Assembly: GCA_905221605.1 (NCBI GenBank)
Contig: CAJNDS010000602.1
Coordinates: 126,001 to 190,000, forward strand
Direction of reading: 5' to 3'
Length of the DNA stretch: 64,000 nt
Source: Symbiodinium natans
Lineage: Eukaryota > Sar > Dinophyceae > Suessiales > Symbiodiniaceae
Both the position numbers and the translations under genes were made by a program. The number at the start of each line of letters is the position of its first letter. Position 1 is the first letter of the stretch. The notes below the pieces were generated by a model. The model searched no databases and was not told the DNA's origin. It saw nothing but the letters and a program-made list of their open reading frames with translations. Shown piece by piece: positions 20,901 through 32,900 of this stretch.

Positions 20901-23900
20901 TAGGGTTTAGGGTTTCGGGTTTGCGGTTTAGGGTGTAGGGTTTGGCACACCGGTTTCGGGCTCCGCAGCCTGAGGCTGAGTGGCAGACTCAGCAAATTTG
21001 CGCCGAATGCTGAGAAGCTTAAACTCCAGCAACCGTTCAATTCTGAAATCCTCTCCTTGCCTTGTGCTGGGGCTTTGCTGACCGAAGCCCAATATGAAGC
21101 CTAAACCGGCTACACTGCCGAACTCAAAGTTTTCCAAGGGACCCTAAGCCCTGCGCCCCGAACTCTCAATCCTGGACCTATCCTACATGCCCCAAACCCT
21201 ACATATCCTACATACCCTACATACCCTACATACCCTCATACCCTACATATACTCTACACCTACATACCCTCAAGCCCTTCATCTCAAGAGAGCCCAGGAC
21301 ATGAACTACAATGCCGCCATCACGGCATGCGAACGAGGTGCGAGTTCTCAGGTCCTAGCTAAGCCGGCTTAGGGTTTGGTGTTTAGGGCCCAAACCCTAA
21401 ACAAGGCATGGGGTCAAGGATCTTAACCACAGAGGTCCTGCTCGACACCTGAGCCTTAAGCCGCATGACGCCCGAAACCCCCTGGAAGCCCTAAACCTAG
21501 CAGCCAAGAGAGATTAAACTGCTTGGGCAACTTTGCAAACCGAATTGACGAGGCTTCGGCCTTTGAACCACCGAAGTTTGGGGTCACGTTTAGAAGACGA
21601 GGGGGCCCCCAACCATGACAACCTTCCCTGAACCCAGGCAGGGTTGACTTCAGCCTGAGCATCCGGCTGCCCCTCCAAGCCGAAAGCCCCTTGAAGCCCA
21701 GAGCCCCAAACTGGTGCTTGTTAGAAGCGCAAACAAAAAAGTTCTCAACATTATAACTTAGTTTAAATTCCTCAACTAGAACCCCGTACAGCCCCTAGAG
21801 CCGAAACCCTAAACCCCAAACCCCAAACCCCAAACCCCAAACCCTAAACCCTAAACCCTAAACACCTTCTGAAGCCCGGGAGGGAGCCAGTGGGAGCGAG
21901 CCCTGGCACTTCTGGGCGCCATGCCCACCGCGGCCCTGCAGCCGACGGCCTTCAGCCGCCTGTGCTTGGGTTTAGGGTTTTGGGGTTTGGGGTTTGGGGT
22001 TTGGGGTTTGGTGTTTGGGGTTTGGGGTTCAGGGTTTTGCGGTCTAGGGCTTGAGGGTTTAAGGTTTCTGTTGTTTAGGGCTTTGGGGTCTAGGGGTTGT
22101 CTAGGTTTTGGAGGTCGCGGGGAGCTTGAGGGTTCAGTTTTTTCCATTTATTATCGTTTTCCAGGGGGTACTCAGTTTAGGGGCTTCTTTCATCAAGATT
22201 GCAGTATCTTTTTTTTCGGGGGGGTATATGCAAGGAAGCGCCTATTTTAGCAAATACCCTTTTAGGAACTAGGGGGTATATTATCGAGTGGTCAAGAACC
22301 AAGACACGAAACCCCAAAGCACCTGATATCCCTAAACCCCCCTAGACCCTAAGCCCTAAACCCGAAACCCCCTAAACCTCAAACCCGAAACCCCCTAAAC
22401 CTCAAACCCGAAACTCCCCAAACCCTAACCCGAGAACCCCAAAACCCCGAAGCCCGATATGAGGCTTCAGTTCCATCATCGTGGCTTGCGAGGGCGCGAG
22501 CCAGCCTGGGCCCCACTTGCAGTTTCTTAAACTAGGGTTTCGGGTTTAGGGTTTAGGGCTTAGGAGGGTTTAGGGTTTAGGGTTTAGGGTTCAGGATCCT
22601 TGAGGGATTGCAGGGGGTGGGAATCTCGGGGTAGGCCTGAGACTCACGAGACAAGCGCCTTAAATTCTACTCAAGAACCAGCGACCTGAGGACGCGCAAA
22701 GCCTTTGCAAAGCCCTGTGTGGGAGCTTCCCTACAATAGGGGTGCCCTTGCCGGTTTTGGGGATCCTGTCACCAGGGATGTGGTACCTTTTGGGGTCCAT
22801 TCTAGGGGTGCCCAAGCGTCTAAGTGCCGACCCAGCTGAGCCACTGGAGTCCCTCATTCCCATGAATCCTAAACGAACTTCTATCCACCATGCGAATAAG
22901 CCCTTGTAAGCCCCAAAACCCCAAAACCCAAAAAGGCCTAACAGCCCACAACCTACAACCCTCAAGCCCTAAAGCCCCAAAAACCCTAAACCCTAAACCC
23001 TAAACCCTGAACCCTGAACCCTAAACACTTTAACCCTAAACCCTTTAACCCCAACAAAAAAAAACCCAAAAGCCTCCACCGCCTCCAAAGAAGCGTCTGA
23101 AGGTGGGAGGCTTCCCTGAACTTCCTGGAGCTGCCTCTTGTTTAATTAGGGTTTAGGGTTTAGGGTTTAGGGTTTAGGGTTTAGGGTTTAGGGTTTAGGG
23201 TTTAGGGTTTAGGGTTTAGGGCTTTTTGGTTTGCTTGGTTGTATCGGCGGCCTGTGTCTGGTAATAGTCCTGCTTGGTCCATCAATCACTGGGCTGGTCA
23301 TTGTTGCTGAGGGTTTAGGGTTTAGGGTTTAGGGTTTAGGGTTTAGGGTTTAGGGTTTAGGGTTTAGGGTTTAGGGAGTTCCGAAACCGTTGCGACGATG
23401 TTGATCGTCTTGGACCTCTTGCTGTGTTCTGTTGATTGACAAAAAAACGGTTTTCATATTCAAACCTAGCGCAAACAGCACAAACGCGCCCCCGCACCCG
23501 CAGCAAAAAGAACGCGCCCCCACCGCACCCGCAGCCAAAAAAAAAAACGCCCCCGCAGCCGCAGCAAAAAACTGCGCCCTGCACCTGCCGCAAAAAAGGA
23601 GATGCCCCGCACCCGCAACAAAAAAGCACCCGCAGCAAAAAAGACTTTTACCGATTTGGGGTTTAGGGTTTCGGGTTTAGGGTTTAGGGTACAGAGTTTC
23701 GGGCGTATGGCTCGAAGGGTTGAAGTTGAAGGCCTTCTGGGGGTTCATAAAGAGAGTTTTTTTGTTTTGAAGCAACCCTCCTTTCTTGGGCTTAAGGGAG
23801 CTTTTGAGGCTGAGGGTCTCTGACATGGGCTCGGGCTTGCGGGCTTGGCAGCACTTTTCTTCATGGGGATGCTTAGGCCCGTCTCCGGGTGTCTCAGTCT

Positions 23901-26900
23901 TTGAGGTTTTAGAGCCCCCATCCAGAGTTCCCCAAACCCCTAAGCCACCTAAGCCCCGGAGTTTTTTTCAGCTCCAAAGCCCCTAAGCCCCAAACCCTGA
24001 ACCCTAAACTTAAACCTAAACCCTCAATCCCCCTAAGCCCTGAAGCCCCCAAATCCCCAAAGCCCCTAAGCCCCAAACCCTGAACCCTAAACCTAAACCT
24101 AAACCCTCAATCCCCCTAAGCCCTGAAGCCCCCAGATCCCCAGGATGGAGAGTCACATGCTCCCTCCCGACATGGTGAGCTGGACGGCAGCCATGGGCGC
24201 CTGCGTCAAGGCTTCTGAGCGGTTTAGGGTTTAGGGTTGAGGGTTGAGGGTTGAGGGTTGAAGGTTTAGGGTTTAGGGTTGAGGGTTGAGGGTTTAGGGT
24301 TGAGAGTTTAGGTTTGAGGGTTGAGGGTTATGGTGTTTTTGGTGTTTTTTGGGGGGTTGTCCAAACCCTCAAACCCGACAAACCCCAGAACCCTCCATCC
24401 CGAACCCTAAACCCCTAAAACCTAAACCGTCAACCCTAAACTCTAAACCCGAAGGCGGCGAAGTGGGAGGATTCCCTGGCCTTGCTGGCGCAGATGACTC
24501 GGCGGAAGATTCCGGTGGACCGCCGCGCGGATCGAATGGGAGCCCGTTTGGGGCGGTGAGGCGCTTGCTTTTTGGGGGGTACTTTCGGGCTTAGACAATC
24601 CCTAATCCCTAAGGCCCCAAACCCTAAACCCTAAACCCTAAACCCTAAACCCTAAACCCTAAACCCTAAACCCTAAACCCTAAACCCTGAACCCTAAACC
24701 CTAAACCCTCCGGGTTTAGGGGTTTCATGTTGGGGTTTCCTGTTCCACAGCCTCAGGCGTTCAGGGTGTTCCGGGCTCTGGGGGGGTGGGTAGTCAGGTC
24801 TCAGAGGCCACAAAAGCTGAGCGAGAACTTGGGGTCTGGGGCTGAAGTTTAGGTTAGGCCTCAGGAAGATGTCGGGTTTGGAGAGTTTCAGGGGAGTCCC
24901 AAGCCAAGCCGGAAGTTCCCTCACAAACCTTGAGCGCAACCTGGGAATTGAGCTTTGGAAAGAACATCACGACTTCCCAAGTCCTGGGTTCTTCCGCAAC
25001 ATACTCGAATGTGCCGTAGTGTTGAATGTTTGCGGGTGGGTTAATGTTCGGGGGAGGGCGGCTGCCCCAAACCCTAAACCCTAAACCCTAAACCCGAAAC
25101 CCGACATCCCAACTCCCAAACCCCAAACCCCCCAACCCCAAACCCCAAACCCTAAGCCCTAAGCCCTAAACCCTAAACCCTAAACCCTAAACCCCAAACC
25201 CCAAACCCCAAACCCTAAACCCTAAACCCTAAACTAAGCTTTCGCCAACCTGCTGGCATCCAGGGTACTGCTTCAACGCGTTGGCGAGCGCCTGCGAGAA
25301 AGCTGACCGGCCGGCAGCACAGCAAGGGAGCTGAAGGGAGCGCAATCCCATAGTCTTGCAACCCTAAGCTTAAAACCCTAACCCTAAATCCTAAACCCTC
25401 AACCCTAACCCTTAAACCCTAAAGCCTAAACCCTGGCTTCTGGAACATAGAGGGGATCGGTTGGGTTTGATGGGGTTTTCTTTCTGAGGTGGCTAAGTTC
25501 ATAAACAAGTTCATAAGCAAGACAGCTGCTGCCATGTCCGCCCGCAAGCTGCCCTTGATGCCTAGTCTGCTTCGGCTGAAGCCGCAATGCACTCTCATTC
25601 CCCTCCCAGAATTCAGGCCTAACTAAGGCTTTAACTCAGGGCTATTGGGCCTAAACCCTAAACCCTAAACCCTGAACCCTAACCCCTAACCCCTAACCCC
25701 TAACCCCTAACCCCTAAACCCTAAACCCTAAACCCTAAACCCTAAACCCTAAACCCTAAACCCTAAACCCTAAACCCTAAACCCTAAACCCTAAACCCTA
25801 AACCTAAACCCGAAACCCTAAACCCTAAACCAGTGTCTCGCTTCGTGACAGTCCGCATGACCGATTGCATAAACCCTAAACCCTAAACCCAAAACTCTAA
25901 ACCCCAAACCCCAAGCCCTTGAGTAGGTAGGGTAATTGATGTGGGAGGAACTGGGATCTCATGGTTCTTACGCTTGGCCAGAGAAGGTGGGACGTGGCGC
26001 TTTCGGTGCTGGCGATGATGAGCCTTGGTGGACATTTCCCTAAACCCTAAACCCTAAACCCTAAACCCTAAACCCTAAACCCTAAACCCTAAACCCTAAA
26101 CCCTAAACCCTAAACCCTAAACCCTAAACCCCAAGCCCTAAACCCTAAACCCTAAACCCTCAACCCTAAAAAACTTTAAACCCTAAACCCTAAGGCAGCC
26201 CCCCTAGGCCATGGATTCCCTGAGATTCAGGGTCGAGGGCTTCAGGCTTTAGGGTCTAGCCGCCCAATACACCAGCCGTTGAATCTTCAGAACAACCCAA
26301 GGATCCCTCCTAAACCCAAAGGCCCTAAACCCCGTGGACCTTTTTTGAGCGGTGGCTTTGGGGTTGTGGGGCATGGTTGGGAGGAATGAAGAATTTGAAG
26401 ACCGCAGATGAGTTGGGGGGGCGGCTCTGAGTTCAGGCTTCTGAAACCTCGCTCAATGAGGTCAAGAACCCTGAAACCCTTGCACAGGCCAAAACCCTGA
26501 CCCCTAACCCCTGACCCCTAACCCCTAACCCCTAAACCCTAAACCCTAAACCCTAAACCCTAAACCCCAAACCCCAAGCCCTCAAACCCTTTAGCCCTCA
26601 AGCCCTAAAAGCTACGAGGAGGGCCAGGCGGCTGCCCCCAGAGATCGTCACTTACAATGCGGCGCTTGCCAGCTGCAAGAGGTACCTTCAGTGCATTGTA
26701 GGGTTTAGGGTTTAGGGTTTATAGGGTTTATAGGGTTTAGGGTTTAGGGTTTAGGGTTTAGGGTTTAGGGTTAGGGGTTTGTAGGTTTAGGGGTTAGGGC
26801 CTAGGGATTAGGGCTCAACCCTACACCCTAAACCGCCCTCAACCCAGACACCCTAGCCTAAGCCGTCTTGAGCTGCAACCTTTGAGCCTTGCAAGGCCTG

Positions 26901-29900
26901 CAAGCTGCCTCAAGCATTACCCTACATTCTACACTCTAAACTTGGGATTTAGGGTTTAGGGTTTAGGGCTCAGGGTTTAGGGGTTTAGGGTTTAGGGTTT
27001 AGGGTTCAGGGTTTAGGGTTTAGGGTTTAGGGTTTAGGGTTTAGGGATGTTTGCCCTGATGCTAACAGTCCTCAATCGGGATGATGGTAGGGGGTATTCT
27101 CATCCTTATTCAGGGCTGTTAGAATAAGTGGGAACCTCCCAACCCTAAACCCCAAATTCAGTGTTCGGGATCTGGAGGCGGGGGGGTCTTGGGTCTCACG
27201 GTTCAGGGCGTCGGGGCCCGATGGCACGGGATTTGACTGCTAGCACTCATGGACTGTCAATTCTTGACCCTCTTCATGATTTTTCACTGTTACTCTCATA
27301 GTCATCGTAACTACTGCTGTCACTATCATGGCGGTTATGACCATTATGTTTTTTCTTGGGGTCGGGGGGTGAAGTGTTTCGATGGTTTTGTGGCTTTGGG
27401 CGGCGCCAGGAGCGGGCGTTGGGAGGTGGCCCTGTTGCTGATGGAGCAGGCGAAGGTCCGGGACGGGGTTTGGGGCTCAGGATGCAGGGGGTTTCGGGGC
27501 TTAGGGGCTTTAGGGGCTTTAGGGGTCAGGGGGGGTTTGGGGGCTTTAGGGGTTTCGGGGTTTGAGGCACGTTGGAGCCTCCGGGTGTGCTTTGGCTAGG
27601 GCAGCTTTTGGTAACCAACGTTGTCATTTCCGTGCGGGGGTTATTTGTTCTTGCCATGGTTCTTGTATCCCCAAACTCCAAACCCTAAACCCAAACCCGA
27701 AAGGGGGGGAGGTTGGCGGTGTGGAGTTCAGAGATCCACAGAGGATGCAGTGGCTAAGCCCTAAACCCTAAACCCTAAGCCCTAAACCCTAAACCCTAAA
27801 CCCTAAACCCTAAACCCTAAACCCTAAACCCTAAACCCTAAACCCTAAACCCTAAACCCTAAACCCTAAACCCTCAGCCCTACGCTGCGAGCATCCCTCC
27901 CTCATAGCCCCCAAGCCCAGGGGTTGGGATTGTTGAGTTGAGGGAACAAAGCCCTGACCTTAACCCGCACCCTACACCCCGAACCCCAAGGGTTTTAGGG
28001 TTTAGGGTTTAGGGTTTCGGGTTTCGGGTTTAGGGTTTAGGGTTTCGGGTTTAGGGTTCAGGGTTTAGGGTTTAGGGAACCTAAACCTTCGAGGCAACGT
28101 CGAACGCCCTGGACGCCATCAGCTTCAACTGCCTCATCGGCACCTGTCACCTGGGCAGCCAGTGTCTCGGTTGCCCAAATGCCTGTGCCTTCAGGAACTC
28201 TAAGCCCAAACCCTAAGCCGCGCTGAGCCTTGAACCCCAGGGAACCTTAAGGCCCACAGGCCCTTTGGGGCGTTTGGGGTCCGCGGCTGAGTTTGGGGAT
28301 CCTCTGGGTTTTGTTTCGGACGCAAATCTCGCCCTCAGCTTCTCTGCGAAACCCTGAGAAGCCCACGTGGAAACATCCCAAACACCCAAGAAAACGCGTC
28401 ATCTACAGGTGGCAGCTCTCCCTCCACTTTCTGCACGCCATGCCCGTGGCTGCCGTGGAGCCGGATCGGCGGCCTGACACCAGATTCATGCTGCTGAGGC
28501 CACCGAAGAGTGCCCATAGATCAATCCCCGCAGCCTCCTCCGGTGCTCTCAGCCTAAACTTTAAAGCCTAAACTCTAAACCCTAAACCCTAAACCCTAAA
28601 CCCTAAACCCTAAACCCCGGCCCTGATAACCTGCGCAGAGGGAAGGTTGATGACCTCATGTAGTGGTTGGGTGGGGACCCTAGCACCCTCAAGCCGTTCT
28701 CGCCCAGGTCAAGCTACACCGAAGCTGCGGGCGCGTGCGAGAAGTCCTCGCAGTGGCGAGACGCCCTTGAGGCGGACGAGCAGGGGAGTATAGGAGGGGG
28801 GGACTTTATACTAAAAGACTTGGCCTACTTGGCCTTTTCCCACTCAGAATGTTTTCTGACTCACTAGCATTCCGAACCATTCTGGAAGTAAAATCTCTGG
28901 CAGGGTTTAGTGGTTTAGGGGTTTCGGGGTTTAAGGGTCTCTGACCCTTGCTTTACCTTTCGCTCGCCCGGGAGGTTTTGGCTTCGGCGCTCTCGCAGCA
29001 GCTGGTGCCCGATGGCACCTGCCTGGGCGCCGTGGCTGGTGCACTGCGCAGCGCGAGGGGGGAGGCCGCGATTGTGGTGCAGAGGGTTCAGAGGGTTGCG
29101 GGTTTTAGGGCTGAGGTGTTGAGAGCTGAGGGTTTAGGATGCGGGCTCGGGGTTTTGGGTCCGCGGCAGAGGAATCCCTGCAGTACCGGCAAGAATTCAT
29201 CTCACGTAGGTTGTCTGGGAGGCAGACCGGAGATAATTGGCGGGGTGTCGGGTTTCGCATCGGAGGGGTTGAGGGGCTTAGGCTAGGAGGGCTTGAGCCC
29301 TCAACCCTAAACCCTCAACCCTCAACCCTCAACCCTAAACCCTAAACCCTAAACCCTAGACCCTAAACCCCAAACCCTAGACCCTCAACCTTGTGGGTTT
29401 TTTGGAGGGTTTGAGGACGCAGCTTTCGAGCTCCTCGAGCAGTTGCGCGGCCGGTGGCGCCAGCATGGCGAGCCCGACGTCCTGGGCGAAGGCCCCCTCA
29501 CCCCAACCCCGAAAAAACACTTACAGATTTAGGGTTTTAGGGTTTGGGATTTGGGGTTTTAGGGTTTGGGGTTTCGGGTTTAGGGTGTCTTGACATCACT
29601 TCGTTGTGGGCGTTGAAAGGATTGCACCTCTTCGCAGCCCTGGCGCTGCCTGTCGTTTGAACGACATAGAGGAGATAAGCATGGCTTTGGATTCAATCGT
29701 CCCCCACCACGTCTCCTCCCCTAAACCCTAAACCCTAAACCCTAAACCCTAAACCCTAAACCCTAAAGCCCTAAACCCTAAACCCTAAACCCTAAACCCT
29801 AAACCCGGGGCCACAACCTGACGGTCCTAGTGATCGTCAAGGCTTACAGGGACGATTCAAGGGATCCACGCCGCCAGTAGTGTTGAGGGTCGTAGGCCAT

Positions 29901-32900
29901 AGGGTTTCAGGGGTTTAGGGTTTAGGGCTTTAGGGTTTAGGGTTTCGGGCTAAGGGTTTAGGGTTTAGGGTTTAAGGTTTAAGGTTTAGGGTTTAGGGTT
30001 TCAGAGAGGCCAGGGGCAGAAATGAGATGCTTGTTGCAGGCATCACCGTGCTCGCCCGTCAGCCCGGGGTGCTGGCGATTTCGAAGCCGGAGGGCATCAG
30101 CACCGAGGCTTGGGGGAGCCAAGAGAAGATTCAAACAAGCCCCACAACCACAATAATCCTTCAGCCTTAAACCCTAAACCCTAAACCCTAAACCCTAAGC
30201 CCTAAACCCTAAACCCCAAACCCCAAACTCCTGAACCAGTGAAGCGCCGGAAGCCTCTGGGCTCTAAAGCCTGCTGCGAAAGTAACCGCGAAGCCCAAAA
30301 ACCATTGACCCAGGATCACCTGCCCCCAAACTTACTGCTTAGGGGTTGAGGGGTAGAGTTTCGGGTTAGACTGGCTGCTTTGGGGTTGAGGGTTAGAGTT
30401 TAGGGTTGCCGCTTGTGCACTTTCCCCATTGCCAACGCTTGCCTCGCTGCGTCTCGACGCCTGGCTTTTGCAAATGCAAGTGGCTTGTAACGGTTGCATA
30501 GACAAGACGTGTCTACCGCGTATGAAAGACCTTCCCACAAGAGCTTGCAGTCCTTATCGCAGTCCAGGGACAAAGGTACTCAACATCTGGCAAGCCATCC
30601 GCATGTGCACTCGCCGCGCTCGGTCAACAATTATTTCCGACTGGAACTAATGATCCGGGGTTGGAGGTTGAGATAGCTGTGCCCCCTGCATGCAGTGGTA
30701 CGCATTGGAAGGATCCATGAAACAAAGCTGCTGGTCCTTGACTGGATACTGGGGGAATTACCCTCACTCCCCAACTTCCCCCAGAAATAACTCCTGTGGG
30801 TCAGTCTCTGCTTGTGTTTGGACTCTTAAGCTCTTTGAGAGGAGCTGTTGGAGAGGCTCTTTGGCAGACAATGGATCGACGTGGCGCAGACGGTGTCGAG
30901 GTGGCTGCAGAGGGACTTTCTGGGACTTCGGGGAGATTATCATGTTTTTTTTTTTTTTTTTTTTTTTAAATATTTTTATGATTATCATGATTGTTTTTGT
31001 ATGTGTTTTAAAGTTTCGGCCACAATTTGCGATGCTCTGGTTCCTGTGCTTAGGCGCAAGTTCGGAAGTTTGTTTTCACCCGTAGAAATTGCACAAAGAA
31101 GCACCCGCAAGCCCCATAGTCAATGTAGACCCGCAGCCAGGCTGGACTACCCCACCTTGAACCAACCCTGAACCCTGAACCCTGAACCCTAAACCCCAAA
31201 CCCTAAACCCTAAACCCCAAACCCTAAACCCTAAACCCTAAACCCTAAACCCTAAACCCCCCTCCCAAAAGAACCCTATAAATGGACCCGAAGCCAGGCT
31301 GGACTACCCCACCTCCGGCGTGCTGCCCGTTGCCTTGGGCCCGGAGGGCTCCGCGGCGTGCAGCTGGCTGCAGGACGGAGGGCGTCTAGGGGTTTGGGGT
31401 TTCGGGTTTGGGGGATTTTGGGGGATTTTGGGGGATTTTGGGGGATTTTGGGGGATTTTGGGGGATTTTGGGGATTTTGGGGCTTTTGGGGTTTAGGGGT
31501 TTAAGGGTTTCGGCTGTATGGTTTAGGGGATTTTGGGGTTTAGGGGTGCAGGGTCTATGGTTGGGGAATCTGTGTTGTTTAGCTGATATTCTAAGAACAG
31601 TAGAGGCAATAGCAGTGATCAGAACCGTGGAACACAGAACAGCACTGGTTTTCATGATGGAAGCACCTGAAAGTTCCCCATTCGAATCACAGTTCGGGGT
31701 CTTGACCTCAGGGCATCTTAGATCGCGGCGACATGGTCGGACCTCGTGAGTGCGGATCATAGATCCGCTAGTGGGCTACGCTCGCGCCGCGTTTCGCTTC
31801 TCTACTTGTTGTTTTTCCTCCCCGGTCTTCTTCAACGCATGACTCTTTGGCTTAACATCCTCAGTTGGAAGAGTTTAGGGTTTAGGGATGTTTCAGGGGG
31901 CACATCGGACCGTCTTGGGAGCCTTATCATCACCCGTGCGAATCCGCGGCTTCCCCCCAAAAGACGTCCAGGCCCAGTTCGCGGCGAAGCTCGTGAAGAA
32001 GGACTCGCCTCGCCAAGAGTCTTCAGCCGAGGGTTTCGGGGTTTCGGGTGTGGGGGCGTAGGCGCTCTCTCGAGAGTATCGTGCGCCCCAAGGAGCCCGG
32101 CCACATGTGCGCAGATTTGTGCAGGCTCTTGTGTCTGGAAACTCGCACTTCTGTCCACATCTCCACCTGCCACGACATGCGCGCTTCTCTGGCGGCGGAT
32201 GCCTTTTCCACAAGCATCATGAAGACTCGGAAGCCCCAAGCCCTAAACCCTAAGCCCTAAACCCTGAACCCTAAACCTTAAGCCCTAAACCCTAAACCCT
32301 ACACCCGAAACCCGAAACCCTAAACCTAAGCTCTAGACCCTCAAAAGACCGCGGTGTTTGAAGGAGTACCTGTGCCTTGCTGAAGGGCCCTACCTGGGCG
32401 AGGTGTGGGAGTTGCCAAAGTTCTAAGAATGCCAGACAGCCCTAAGACCCCACAATGGGTTTAGGGTTTAGGGTTTAGGGTTTGGGAGGGTTTAGGGTTT
32501 TTTGGGGTGTAGGGTGCTCTCAGACCCCCCAGAAGAAGCTTCAGAACCCTGACAATTTCAGACCCGGACAACACTGAAGCCCAAGAAGCTTAAACACTTC
32601 AAAGCCTCACAAACCACAGCAAGTAACACCCCGGAACCCTGAACATTGAACCGTCAACCCTAAACCCGTTCAAGCCCTTAATGCAAAAGCCCAAAGCTTT
32701 ATGCCAAGAGCATAAGGGACTAAAGAACCCTAAGGCCCTAACAGCCTCAACCCGAACGCCCTAAAGCCTTGAACCCTAAACCCTAAACCCTAAACCCTAA
32801 ACCCTAAACCCTAAACCCTAAACCCTAAACCCTAAACCCTAAACCCTAAACCCTAAACCCTAAACCCTAAACCCTAAATCCTAAACCGTGGCCGCGGCCT

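Noticed and set aside
30940-30970. Poly-T run as a retrocopy tail on the minus strand
   Set aside because: I found no matching target-site duplication or retrocopied ORF next to it.
31386-31760. Minus-strand proline/lysine-rich frame (KSPKIPQNPP)
   Set aside because: A shadow of the ggggattttg repeat.
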